64,000 nt of DNA from Cryptomeria japonica (GCF_030272615.1 NC_081412.1:475049657-475113656); one strand, 5' to 3'; counted from the stretch's first letter, positions 44,816 through 56,305 are shown. Notes: generated by a model from the letters alone, not told the origin. Numbers and translations: made by a program.

Positions 44816-46346
44816 TGATAGTTCTAATACTAAATGTTTAGTACAGATGACAAGCTAACAAGATGAGAGGGGGGCGGGTGAATCATACAAACTTATTCCT
44901 TCATAAAAATATCAAATTCAACCTCGGTAACCTATACATCAGTAATATAACCAAAACTGCTAAACATGCAAACTCATAAGCATATAAACATCATAACACT
45001 CATAACACCAGATTTAACGTGGAAACCCAAATAGGGAAAAACCACTATGGGATTTTGGACCCACTAAGAAATATACTCTTCTAGAGTATGCTCGGTTAAA
45101 GCAAATCATGTTAAAGATTACAAAACACATTGCTAGATGTGACCCGATTAAGGGATTTCCCTCAGATCTGTTAGGATCTTAACTTTGTTAGAAGTGACCT
45201 TGTAAAAGGATTTCAAACACTCAATTAGAATGTCACCTTGCTAGAGTATTTACAAATAAGACTGTTAAGTCCACTCAGTTAAGAGATTTTCTGTCACTTT
45301 ACAGAATAATAGTAATGAAAATCTATCTGCAACTTCACATGTAAAATGCTAAAGTAGATTCTTATTTGCTCAATACAATCTATTCATAGGACTTATCTTG
45401 TCCTTCTGCTGGGCTCTATAATCTATTTCTCAAACAGGTCTTCAAGCTACAGTGCTTGGTAAATACTGTGTAGCATCCCCTTTTCTTACACTTGCTCGCA
45501 TACATTGTTTATCAACAGTTTCCTATTTATAAACAATCTGCTAACTGCTTAATCTCCTTGATCACATTTCCCATGATCAATCATAGCCATCAGATCTTCA
45601 AACTTGACTAGGTTCAATGTATCCTTCGATCTGAAAAATGTTTTACCCAGCCTTGGAACTTGCATACATTTCTTGGAACTTGTGTTAGGGTATTGCGGTT
45701 CAATCTGATCTGTAGATCTTCTTGTTGATTTTCCTTTGCCATAGATTCTTTAACAAACTTGATGCATGACATACCAATCATTTAATCAGTTCCAGCTCAT
45801 CAGCTTCCTTCATTAAATAATGCTTTTATTCATTCAAAGCATTCTATTATTACTCGGTTGCAACTCGGTGAATACTAAAATTCACTCGGTAGACATTCCG
45901 CCTTCATTAACCGATAGCAATAACCTTAGGGTTTACCGACTAGGTTCTTTGCTCGGTAACATAGAATAGTATTAACCTTGCAAACAACAACATATGTAAG
46001 ATATCAAAACAATCTAAAACATCATGATCTCATCATTGTCTAACTCGGTAATAGTTGCCCATTGAATAACTTATTTCTCCTCATTCATCATATTCTTTCT
46101 GTGTCTTTTACAGACTTCTTTATACTCATCAAAACATACTTCTGAAGATATGGCAACATTATAGTGAATTAAAAAATCAATTTCTTGACATAAATGAAAA
46201 AATAATAATATTAAGATAGTAAATATCCTTAATCAGTTATATGCATAATCATCAACAACCTTCTCAATATCCTTATTGAAATGCCAACAATCTCTCATTG
46301 TAATTGGAATATCAACAATCTCCCTTTGTCTATTATAATGCCAACA
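44816..46346 (-). repeat. 3' LTR of E4
   Basis: Plus-strand TGATAGTTCTAATAC...AATGCCAACA. TATA-like TTTATAAATAGG on the minus strand at about 45526-45537; shared block at 45013-45063. The right edge has three 28-29-base units that each repeat the LTR start and a polypurine-like tract. It lacks a 24-base duplication found in the other LTR. Confidence 0.9.
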
Positions 46347-46700
46347 ATCTCCCCCTTTGGCATTGATGGCAAAACCAATTGATTTGACCTAATTGATTCG
46401 GATTCAGATTGCTGTAAAATGCTGAAATGCTCTCCCCCATACATGAGTCTTCTCCTTTTTTATCATCAGTCTTCTCCCCCATATATTAGTCTTCTCCCCC
46501 TTTGACAACAATGCCAAAAAGTAAAAGAAATAAACCATAATTTCTTTTGCTGAGAAGTGAATTCCTTGTTGATATGTATCTACTCAGTCTCTGTCGTAGA
46601 ATTTTGTCTTCAATTCCTGTCCCCTGTTATTGTTTCTTGTACACCTTTACAAAACCTCCTAAAGTGTGTAAATCGACATCAACTCCTATAAGATATTCTC
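46347..46700 (-). other. 3' untranslated region of E4 with polypurine tract
   Basis: Minus-strand CCAAAGGGGGAGAT (46347-46360) abuts the LTR. Additional GGGGGAGAAGA tracts at 46433-46441, 46464-46480 and 46490-46503. The RNase H stop codon lies at about 46703. Confidence 0.7.
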
Positions 46701-46702
46701 AG

Positions 46703-48098
46703 TCAGTGAATGAAAGATAGGGGTACGACCCCTAACTTGCTTCTAAGATACTCAAAAGTGTCCCTTGGTAGTGGCTTGGTGAAGATATCTGCTATTTGTT
46801 CCTTTGTGCTAACATACTCCAACACCACTTTCTTCTCTTGAACTTCTTCTCTAAGATAATGATATTTGATAGAGATGTACTTTGTCTTAGAGTGCATAAC
46901 AAGATTCTTTGAAATGTTAATGGCACTAGTATTGTCATAGAATATAGTTACTGGCTTGGTAACTTGCTCATTTATACCTTCCAACAATTGTTTGATCCAT
47001 GCTATATTAGTGCAATTCAATGCTGCAACAACATATTCAGCTTTTGCTGTTGACTATGAAACACATCCTTGTTTCTTGCTAAGCCAACTCACTAGTCTTT
47101 CTCTTAAAAAGAAAGCTCCTCCACTTGTGCTTTTCCCGTCATCAATGTTGTCTGCCCAATCAACATCAGTATAAACTTTTAAATCAAAATCATTTCCTTT
47201 CTGATATACTAAGCCATAATCTTCAGTGCCTTTCAAGTATCTGAAAATTCTCTTGATTGCTGTCATTTGTGTTTCCTTGGGATCTGCAAAAAATCTTGAA
47301 ACTATACCTACTGCATGTGCTATATCTGGTCTATTGTGAACAACATATTGCAATTTTCCAATCATAGATCGGTAGAGTGTCTCATCAGCATATGCAGATT
47401 CATCATTCTTTGATAATTTATAGTTGGTAGTCATAGGAGTACTTACTGGTTTTGAATCCTCCATTCCAAATTTCTTCAAGATTTCCTTTATGTACTTGGA
47501 TTGGGTAATGAAAATCTCATTTTTCATTTGCAGTATCTGTAGACCTATAAAATACTTTATCTCACCGATTAGTGACATCTCAAATTCTTTGCTCATTTTA
47601 TTTCCAAAGTTCTTGCATAGAAAGTCATTTCCACAAAATATAATGTCATCAACAAATATGGCTGAGATCAGTATTCCATTGTCTTCATCCTTCATATACA
47701 TATTGTTGTTTTCACTTGTTCTTATAAAACCAATTTTGATCAAATAAGAGTGCAATTTGTCATACCATGCTCTAGGTGCTTGTTTCAAACCATATAAAGC
47801 TTTGTTCAATTTACATACCTAATCTTTATTCTTGTCTTCAACAAATCCTTCAAGGTTGTTCAATAAAAACTTCTTCTTCTAATATACCATTCAGAAATGC
47901 AGATTTGACATCCATTTGATATATCTTGAAATTCTTGTAAGCAGCATATGCCAACAATGTTCTTATTCCTTCAAGTCTTGCCACAGGTGCCAAAGTTTCA
48001 ACATAATCAATTCCTTCTTCCCGAGCATAACCTTTGCAAACTAGTCTTTCTTTATTTCTAATGACCTCACCTTTTTCATTCAGCTTGTTTATGAAAAT
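46703..48098 (-). pseudogene. E4 copia reverse transcriptase and RNase H
   Basis: RT starts near 48098 and shows [12 protein letters not shown]-type sequence around 47900. It shifts frame near 47850, then continues 47809-47054 with ALYGLKQAPRAWYDKL, IFVDDIIFCG (active-site YVDD-type motif intact), KYFIGLQI and RSMIGKLQYV. RNase H follows with VYTDVDWADN, a stop at 47054, then EYVVAALNCTNIAW and ADIFTKPLPRDTFEYLRSKL to 46703. It would copy the element RNA, but is inactivated by a frameshift and stops. Confidence 0.9.
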
Positions 48099-49250
48099 TC
48101 ACTTTGTATCGATTACATTTTTGTCCTTCGGTTTTGGTACCAGTGTCCATGTGTCATTCTTCTTGATTTGATCAATCTCTTTTGTCATAGCATTTATCCA
48201 ATCTTCACTGTTGAATGCTTCTTTCACTATCCTCGATTCAAATTCAGATATCAGACATGTGTTTTGTCTCAGTTTATTCCTTGTCATCACTGGATCATCC
48301 TTATCTCCTATAATCTGACTTGATGTATGACGTCTTCTAACATATTTGGCTAATATAGGCTCAGTAGGCTCTGTATGATCTTCTTCATCACTCGATAACT
48401 GGATATTCTCTTCATTTCCTTTAGTAGTCTTCTCAGTAAGACTTATCGGTTGAACATAGACAAATTCATCATAATATTCTAGTTCCTTGGAATTTCCTTC
48501 ATCATTTCTTTCTGCAAATTCATCAATTTTCACATTTGCACTTTCTACGATTTTTTTAGATGATTTGATCAGACATTTAAATGCTTTGCTTCTAGAAGAA
48601 TAACCTACAAATGTTCCTTCTTCACTTTTCTGATCAAACTTGCCATTTCTATCATCTTTGTGTACATAGCATCTACTTCTAAAGATTTTAAAATAACTTA
48701 CATTAGATTTCTTGTCATACCAGATTTCATATGGTGTCTTCAATGTTCCTTTATTCAGTTGTACTCAGTTCAGTGTGTAAACTACTGTGCTTATTGCTTA
48801 TCTCCAAAATGTTTGTGGCACTTTCTTTTCAATCATCAGGGTTCTGGCACAATCCACAATAGATCTATTTCTTCTCTTAGCAATTCCATTTTGCTGTGGA
48901 GTTCTCAGTGCAGAGACTTGTCTTTTAATACCATGATCATTGCAGTATAAGTTAAACTCATCAGATGTGAACTCACCTCCTCTATCTGATCTAAGACATT
49001 TCAGTTGTCTTCCTGTTTCATTTTCAACTCTTGCCTTGTACCATTTAAACATTTGAAAAGCTTCTGATTTTTCTTTTAAAAACATTATTGACATCATCCT
49101 TGAGTAATCATCCACAAATAATATGAAATATTTATCACCAAAATAACTCTGAACTTTCATAGGACCACAAAGATCAGTGTGCACAAGATCTAAAATTCCC
49201 TTAGAAGTGTAAAACTTACGTGTAAAGCTTGATCTTGTCATCTTTCCCAT
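48099..49250 (-). pseudogene. E4 copia integrase
   Basis: The core at 49250-48798 has LVHTDLCGP (first Asp) and CLRSDRGGEF (second Asp). The third catalytic Glu is missing: the usual PQQNGVVERKNR reads PQQNGIAKRRNR, with Lys in place of Glu. The C-terminal region (48743-48099) contains TPYEIWYDKKSNVSYFKIF and GTFVGYSSRSKAFKCL, an acidic/Thr-rich linker, and the NDTWTLVPKPKDKNVI start of RT. Stops lie between the two open parts at about 48746-48797. Confidence 0.9.
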
Positions 49251-50213
49251 CTAGCATCATCGGCACATAGCATTCGCAGGTTTCTCAAGACTCGGTAGAC
49301 CTCTTACTCGGTGCTTCTTACTTATTTTGACTAGATTATGAAAATTTAAATGACAAAACCTTTTATGCCATAACGAGGTATCATCTATCTTTGCATATAA
49401 ACACTTATTCCGAGTTGAGTCAAGGTGAAATGTGTTACCTTTTGTTTGAGTCCTGGTAGCAGCTAACTTTCCATGCTTGTCATGAACTTTGACAATTCCA
49501 TTCTAAAATTCTATTTGGTAACCTGTGTTGTTTAGTTGTGCTACACTCAACAAATTGTATTTCAAACCTTCAATGCAATAAACATCATTGGAATTTGCAT
49601 TGTCAAGAAGTGTTATAGATCCTTTACCTCTTACCAGACATGGTGCATCATTACCAAATCTTACACAGCCTCCATCATAATCTTCTAATATAACAAACTT
49701 GTGTTTATCACCTGTCATGTGATGTGAACATCCACTATCTATGATCCAAGAATCATTTTTACTTATACGAGATAGTAGGGCTTTTTCTTCATACCTTTCT
49801 TCATCTAATCCATCTTTAATAGCCACATAAACAACTTCCTCTATGTCAATTTCATCTGATTTATCATCATTAGATTCCTCATCAGCTATTAGGCATGTTT
49901 TCTTGTCTCTTCTTCTAAAATCTGGGTGTCCTTTGTAATGATTATCTTTCTGTCTATCATCTCGGTAATCTCTCTTTTCACTAGATTCTCTGTCAGGACA
50001 GTTAGAAGCCATATGTCCAAACTTATCACAATTGAAACATTTCAAAGTTAGCTTTCCCTTATACTTACCTTTTCCTCTCGGTAGCCTTCTGGCCAATAGT
50101 GCTTCAAACTCTTCTTGTTTCTTGATTTCCTCATACAACTTGTGTACTTTTTCCATATTCTTGCAAAATCTCTCACTTGCTCCATTGTGATCTCTTTCAG
50201 TGTACTTACTCAT
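49251..50213 (-). pseudogene. E4 gag zinc knuckle, protease and gag-pre-integrase
   Basis: Open for 236 codons (50213-49503), then continues with stops. The CCHC knuckle CFNCDKFGHMASNC is complete, unlike in E1, E2 and E3, so RNA binding could have been retained. The protease active site WIIDSGCSHHMTGD is intact, followed by RFGNDAPCLVRGKGSITL and GLKYNLLSVAQLNN. The gag-pre-integrase has LWHKRFCHLNFHNLV. Confidence 0.88.
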
Positions 50214-50887
50214 TCTATCATTGTAATCATCAGATTCATCAAGATGAAAAGAACTGAATGCAGATTCAACTTTATTTACCGATGACCCACTGCTATCAAA
50301 ATTACTTAACTCAAAAGCATGTAGCTTACCAATAGTAGCATCAAAGAAACTGGCATATTGGGTACAGACCTCAATTCATTGATTGTAGAGACTCGAATTG
50401 CATAAGCTAGTAGAAGGGTTCTTAACAACTTACTTGTTATATCCTTTTCTTCAATGGTTCCACCTGCTCCTTTGATTTGATTGACAATCTCTTTTGGCCT
50501 TGTACTATACTAGGTTATGTTCTCACCTTCATTCATCCTCATAGATTCAACTTGTCCTCTTAGACTATCCACTTTTGCTCTTTGAACATGTTCATCACCA
50601 CCATATACAGATATGAGCTTATCCGACATTGCCTTTGCATCATTGTAGCCTTCTAGATCATTAAACTCTGAGTCAGTCAATGCAGATGTTATTTCAATCA
50701 TTGCTTGGATATGTTCTTTCTTTGCCTTTATCTCTTCCATTGTCAATGGATAGGTGCTTGGTGTAATGAAATCATTCTCCAGATAATATAGAACATATTC
50801 TCCAACTTCTGATAAGTGCAGCTTCATCCTTTTCTGCCCTGTAGAAAAACTTGACTTGTTCAGCTTCGATGCATCCCTTTTATACAT
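50214..50887 (-). pseudogene. E4 copia gag, N-terminal part
   Basis: Starts at ATG 50887 with a 125-codon frame (YLENDFITPSTYPL, ALTDSEFNDLEGYNDAKAM, KVDSLRGQVESMRMNEGENI). After a stop it continues in frame as KEIVNQIKGAGG and KLLRTLLLAYAIRVS. A frame change before 50213 brings the zinc-knuckle part into another frame. UBN2-type gag, capsid protein of the element. Confidence 0.82.
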
Positions 50888-50930
50888 CTTTGGCTCTTTG
50901 CCTCAAGTACCTTTAAACTTTTTTTTTGGA

Positions 50931-50943
50931 GTCCCTGGTACCA
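50931..50943 (-). promoter_or_regulatory. Probable primer-binding site of E4
   Basis: Minus strand TGGTACCAGGGAC, two bases from the LTR end. It differs at three of twelve positions from the usual copia TGGTATCAGAGC, so the primer tRNA may differ or the site has decayed. Confidence 0.55.
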
Positions 50944-50945
50944 AT

Positions 50946-52503
50946 TGAAAGTTCTGATACTAAATGTTTAGTATAGATGCCAAGCTAACAAGATGAGAGG
51001 GATGGGTGAATTATACAAACTTATTCCTTCATAAAAATATCAGATTCAACCTCAGTTACCTATACATCAGTAATATAACCAAAACTGCTAAACATGCAAA
51101 CTCAAAAGTATATAAACATCATAACACTCATAACACAAGATTTAACATGGAAACCCAAATAGGGAAAAACCATAGTGGGATTTTGGACCCACTAAGAAAT
51201 ATACTCTTCTAGAGTATGCTCGGTTAAAACCAAATCCTGTTAAAGATTACAAAACACATTGCTAGATGTGACCTAGTTAAGGGATTCCCCTCAGATCTAT
51301 TAGGATCTTCATTTTGTTAGAAGTGACCTTGTCAAAGGATTTTAAACACTCAATCAGAATGTCACCTTGCTAGAGGATTTACAAATAAGACTATTAAGTC
51401 CACTTGGTTAAGAGATTTTCTATCACTTTACAGAATAACAGTAATAAAAATCTATCTACAACTTCACATCTAAAATGCTAAAGCAGATTCTTATTTGCTC
51501 AATACAATCTATTCATAGGACTTATCTTGTCCTTATGCTGGGCTCTATACTCTGTTTCTCAAACAGGTCTTCAAGCTTCAGTGCTCGGTAAATACTGTGT
51601 AGCATCCCCTTTGCTTACACTTTCCCACATACATTGTTTATCAATAGTTTCCTATTTATAAATAATTTTCTAACCGCTTAATCTCCTTGATCACATTTCC
51701 CATGATCAATCATAGCCATCAAATCTTCAAACTTGACTAGGTTCAATGTATCCTTTGATCTGAAAAATGTTTTACCCCACCTTGGAACTTGCATACATTT
51801 CTTGGCACTTGTGCTAGGGTATTGCGGTTCAATCTGAGTTGTAGATCTTCTTGCCAATTTTCTTCCTTTGCAATAGATTCTTTAACAAACTTGATGCACG
51901 ACATACCAATTATTTAATCAGTTCCAGCTCATCAGCTTCCTTCATTAAATAATGCTTTTATTCATTCAATGCATTCTGTTATTACTCAGTTGCAACTCGG
52001 TGAATACTAAACTTCACTCGGTAGACATTTCGCCTTCATTAACCGATAGCGATAACCTTAGGGTTTACCGACTAGGTTCCTTAGGGTTTACCGACTAGGT
52101 TCTTTGCTCGGTAACATAGAATAGTATTAACCTTTTAAACAACAACATATGTAAGATATCAAAACAATATAAAACCTCATGATCTCATCATTGTCTAGCT
52201 CGGTAATAGTTGCCCATTGAATAACTTATTTCTCCCCTCATTCATCATATTCTTTCTATGTCTTTTACCGACTTCTTTATACTCATCAAAACATACTTGT
52301 GAAGATATGGCAACATCATACTAAATTAGAAAATCAATTTATTGACATCAATGACAAAATAAGAATATTAAGACAGTAAATATCCTTAATCATTTATATC
52401 CATAATCATCAACAACGTTCTCAATATCCTTATTGAAATGCCAACAATCTCTCATTGTAATTGGAATGCCAACAATCTCCCTTTGTCTGTTATAATGCCA
52501 ACA
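50946..52503 (-). repeat. 5' LTR of E4
   Basis: Plus-strand TGAAAGTTCTGATAC...AATGCCAACA. Shared block at 51140-51190. TATA-like TATAAATAGG on the minus strand at 51651-51661. Contains a 24-base tandem duplication (CCTTAGGGTTTACCGACTAG twice, near 52063-52100) absent from the 3' LTR. Confidence 0.9.
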
Positions 52504-52508
52504 GTGGG

Positions 52509-52952
52509 TTCCTCTAGGCTCTTGGAGGAAGGGTCCAGTGGGGGACCCATCCCACATGACAACTCCGGGGAGAGCAGAAAAGATCCAAAAAAATGGTCTT
52601 CCCTCTTTGGAACAAGACGAACTGGTAAATCTTCTCTTTCTCTTGTGAAGAATATTTCTGACCTATCTGGTGGTAAGTTTCCTATCTATATCCCTTATCT
52701 GGTTTTGGATCACAACATAAATAGTATGTTGAACTCCTTGGTAAACAAATTTATGGGACCACGTCAAAATATTAAAGTTGTTACGGCCTATGCTAAGCCA
52801 AAATGGGCCCTTAAAGGCAATGTGAAAATTCCAGCTTTCCGTAAAGGCCTTCTATCTTTTTATTTTTCATGTGAAGAAGATAAACTCATGATTCTCTGCG
52901 GGAGCCCTTGGTTGGTAGGAAAGACAACCCTATTCCTTCATAAATGGCAATC
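52509..52952 (+). pseudogene. LINE ORF1, middle piece (DUF4283-type)
   Basis: Second piece of the LINE ORF1, between E4 and E5. It reads SSRLLEEGSSGGPIP, then KWSSLFGTRRTGK and the plant LINE ORF1/DUF4283-type segment FRKGLLSFYFSCEEDKLMIL with GSPWLVGKTTLFLHKWQ. This domain is thought to bind the LINE RNA. The frame is open across the whole piece, and continues after E5 at 61197 in the same frame. Confidence 0.85.
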
Positions 52953-54618
52953 TGTGTGGGAGAAAAAGTGACACTAAGCAAACATGCCCTAATCTCACTT
53001 TCAACCACACACTTGTGGAATACGAAAGAGCCTAGAGGTATCACACAATTGGCTACTTCTTCTTGTGGAAGAGAGAGCCATGGGCTACCTATTAGGATTT
53101 CTATTCCCTTGTTGTAATTGAAAGATAAAATAATGCAAGTTCAATTCCTAACCCCAAAGTGCAAGTATGAACTACTAACAAGATTGCAGAATTGAACTTA
53201 AACAATGGAAAGCTGTAAACACAAGGACAAGACAAGAATTTAAATGCGTACCTAGTGTTAAAATCTAAGGGAAAATGTTTGAGATGGGGGCGTGGGCGCC
53301 ACTATCCTGATTTTGCCCCTGAAACTGCTCTGGAAACTGCTGTTTTGCAACCTGGAAAGCTGTCAAAAATGCTGAAAATGTTGTCTGTCAGGAGGACCAG
53401 GGCGCCCAGCGCCCCTGTCCCAGGGACCAGGGCGCCCAGTGCCCCTGTCCTGGCAGGACCAGGGCGCCCCATGCCCCTGTCCTAGTTTTTTGCTTTGAGA
53501 TTTGGTGTGTTGTTCTGTCTCGGTCTGCTTCTTTCGGATCTGCAACTTGCGGCGTCGTCTGAATTCTGAAACCTGCACTTATATCTGAAAAGGTGTGGTG
53601 GGCGGCTATATAGGGTTTTGCCTTAGTCAAACCCCCGCTTCGGTGATTTCCACCTCCACGAATAGCCAAGTTGTATTGTAAAAGTAATGTGTGTGCAGAC
53701 CTTGTGTGTGTGCAAGATCTAAAATGCAAGTAAGCAAACTAGAGCAACCTAGAAAGTAAACCCTAATTGCTTGTTAATGATAATGTGAATGCTCTAAATC
53801 AAGATGCAAAGTGATCTAAAGCATGAATAAAGGATATATTGAAGCTTATGCAAAGACATGAAAACAACATGAAATCATACCCAACCCTTAAGGGAGGAGT
53901 ACAAGCCAATCTTCAGTCGGTAATCTCCTATTGTTCTTCAATGTCTCCCAAGCCCTAAATGAATAAAATTGATAAATCCTTGATAGAAGGATGTTGAATG
54001 TTATTGAAGTCTTCAAAGATCTGCTCTTTCGCTGCATAGAAGGTCCCTGAAAACAAAATTCGGATCCTTTCAAATGAAGAAAGAGAGCTCTTATATATGA
54101 AACCCTAGATCTTAATTTCGACTTTTGGCCGACCTAGAGATTGAATATCCCGCCAATTTCTTGGGGTTAAGCTTTATTTTATGATTGGATCGCGCTCCTA
54201 AAATTTCGGGAAAAATGTCCGGGACCATGTGCACTCCGGGCGCCATGGTCCCGACAACTTTTCACCAAATTTTCAGGGCCGTCGGATATGATGATTTTAG
54301 AGAGAATCCTGAAGTTACAGCTGATTTCAAGATGTTTTGACCCCTGAAATCAAGCCCCCAAGTTCAAAATAGGACCTAATTAGGGTTTTTGATTAAATGA
54401 TGTATTGGAAGAATAAAATGAAAGGGGCACACTTTAATGAAAAGGGCCCAACTTTATGATATAGGAGATGATAAAATAGGACCTTAGACCTAATTAATTT
54501 AATTAATTAAGTGCTAAAGGGGAAATGCAATGCAAAATACAAAATGCGCCAAGGCGGGTGCTAAACTAGGTGTGAAATTGTACCACCCTAGCAAGTGCGT
54601 ACAATTTACGACGCTACA
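52953..54618 (-). repeat. 3' LTR of E5
   Basis: Ends TGTGTGGGAG...GACGCTACA on the plus strand. Minus-strand TATA box TATATAAGAG at 54088-54097. Contains a GC-rich minisatellite (53388-53485) and a 12-base-pair stem hairpin (54217-54255). 12 bases longer than the other LTR because of a small duplication near 53325. Confidence 0.92.
53388..53485. repeat. GC-rich minisatellite in the E5 LTR
   Basis: Three units of about 30 bases, each GACCAGGGCGCCCAGxGCCCCTGTCC with small changes. The same array is at 59961-60058 in the other LTR. Open frames crossing it on both strands are products of this low-complexity sequence. Confidence 0.8.
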
Positions 54619-54633
54619 TTTAGCCCCCACTTT
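54619..54633 (-). promoter_or_regulatory. Polypurine tract of E5
   Basis: Minus-strand AAAGTGGGGGCTAAA directly before the LTR start TGTAGCG. Confidence 0.7.
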
Positions 54634-56305
54634 AGCGGTCATATGAACACTACGTGCATATGCAAGCTAAAGTACAAAAAAGTAAACATTATTTGAAAAA
54701 GGATATATCCATAAGTCTGTCGAACGAAGCCCCCAGCGGTATCTGCAGTACACAGTTAGGAACCGCACCCTACAAAACACACGTTAGATCAAAAAATCAC
54801 CTAATGCTTACTAAGGAAGGTGATGAAAATTCGAGGGTAGCTATATGCCCCCCCCTGTTTCGGCTTGCTAATTTTAGTGAGTTGAAATAGGGTATCATGT
54901 TTACCACTTCAAATTGTTAAAGAATATTGATGACAAATGCTCACGAGAAGATTTGATATGAGATCAAAAACTAATGGAGAATCATTTGGTAAGAAAGAGG
55001 ACTAAATCTCAATTCCAACACAACAAAGAGTGTGAGGATTTGAGAGTTCTCTAACACAAGATGAAGGATGTAAATGGAAACAAAATGCAAAGAAAAGAAA
55101 GGAAAAAAGCATGAATACACACATTGGTGATCCATGAGAAGAATAGTGAGAGAGAAAAACACGGACTTCTCGCCCCTAGATCTTGTCTAGGTGATCCATG
55201 GGAAAAGGGACATGGAAAACTAGCCCCTAGAGTTTGTCTAGGTGATCCATGTAAGGGAGGAGAGTGAGAAAGTCTAGCCTTATGCCGCTAGTTCCACTCA
55301 ACCTCGTGCATGTGTGTGTAAGGGAGGTTAGAAGCACCTCATAGGAGTCTATGCCCGAGTATGCTACAACCTGTATATGTATAGTACAAAAGCGTGACAT
55401 CTCACTCTAAGAGTCTGTGCTCTGGTTCCGAGAATAATCACCTTGCATAAAAGAAAAATGGAGACATCTCGCTCTAAGAGTCTGTGCTCTGGTTTCGAGA
55501 ATGACCCATTGCTCAAAAAGTGTAATGTTTATGTCATAAGCAAAGTAGAACAAGGATACCTACCTTCATCACAAAAGAGGATACCCCAAAAATGCAACAA
55601 TGTCATAGATCCAAGCAAGAGAGTTTTTTACTCCTTAAGCAAGGATAAGATAGTTGAAAAGGGATATCTTGTAGTATGTGTAAAGGAGATCCTTAGAGGA
55701 GAAGAAATCTTTGTACAAAAGACACCTATCCCCAAGAGGAATTGTCTTAGACAAATATAACATCTTCCAGAATAAGACAAAGAAGAGAATAAGAATGCAA
55801 TACTTCCTTCTTTTGCGAGGTGAAAGTGATTCTTAATGAAGGATGACGCTCTTTTTAACCCAATTAGGAGAGTGAATTCGCTATGGATGTATTTTACCAA
55901 GTGCAAAAGAGGTTGTAGTCAAGGACTTACACCTCTTGTAAGAGAGAACCTTTGAACAAACAACAACAAATGCGTTCAAGGCATAACATCAAGTAATAAA
56001 GTCCACACCATCCACAAAATAGGAAAAAGTGGATCCTTAGATAAAAATAAGGAAAGATCATTGCCTCCCAAGGATAAGGACAATGAGAAGGACTTACACA
56101 ATCTTCTAGGGAGAGATTTGGACATAAGCAAAAGAAGAGATGTATGAAATAATTCTTGTCCCCATAGGAACAAGAAAATTAGGCTATTATGTTGCTTCAA
56201 AAAATATGATTGCACTTGAAATTGTACCATCATGAATGACAATGAGCCCCCAGTAAATGAGCTACCAATGTCACATAATGATGAGCAACATAATAGCCAT
56301 TAATG
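54634..56305 (-). other. Non-coding 3' interior of E5
   Basis: About 1.7 kb where pol genes would be expected, but no RT or integrase motif is found on either strand. It contains two small direct duplications: a GCCCCTAGAxxTTGTCTAGG-type box at 55171-55201 and 55224-55252, and a GACATCTCxCTCTAAGAGTC-type box at 55397-55436 and 55464-55503. Confidence 0.65.

Larger units (their letters stand above)
44811..52508 (-). mobile_element. Copia element E4 nested in LINE ORF1, with TSD
   Basis: Structurally complete minus-strand copia element of 7,688 bases (44816-52503). It has two 1.53-1.56-kb LTRs, a polypurine tract, a diverged primer-binding site and all polyprotein domains. It is flanked by the direct repeat GTGGG (44811-44815, 52504-52508). 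Two frameshifts and many stops inactivate it. The first 135 aligned bases of the two LTRs differ at about nine positions plus an indel, so the insertion is not recent. Confidence 0.93.

Noticed and set aside
53255-53729. Overlapping open frames on both strands in the E5 LTR (also 59840-60302)
   Set aside because: They come from the GC-rich minisatellite, occur on both strands and repeat in both LTRs; none has a family signal.
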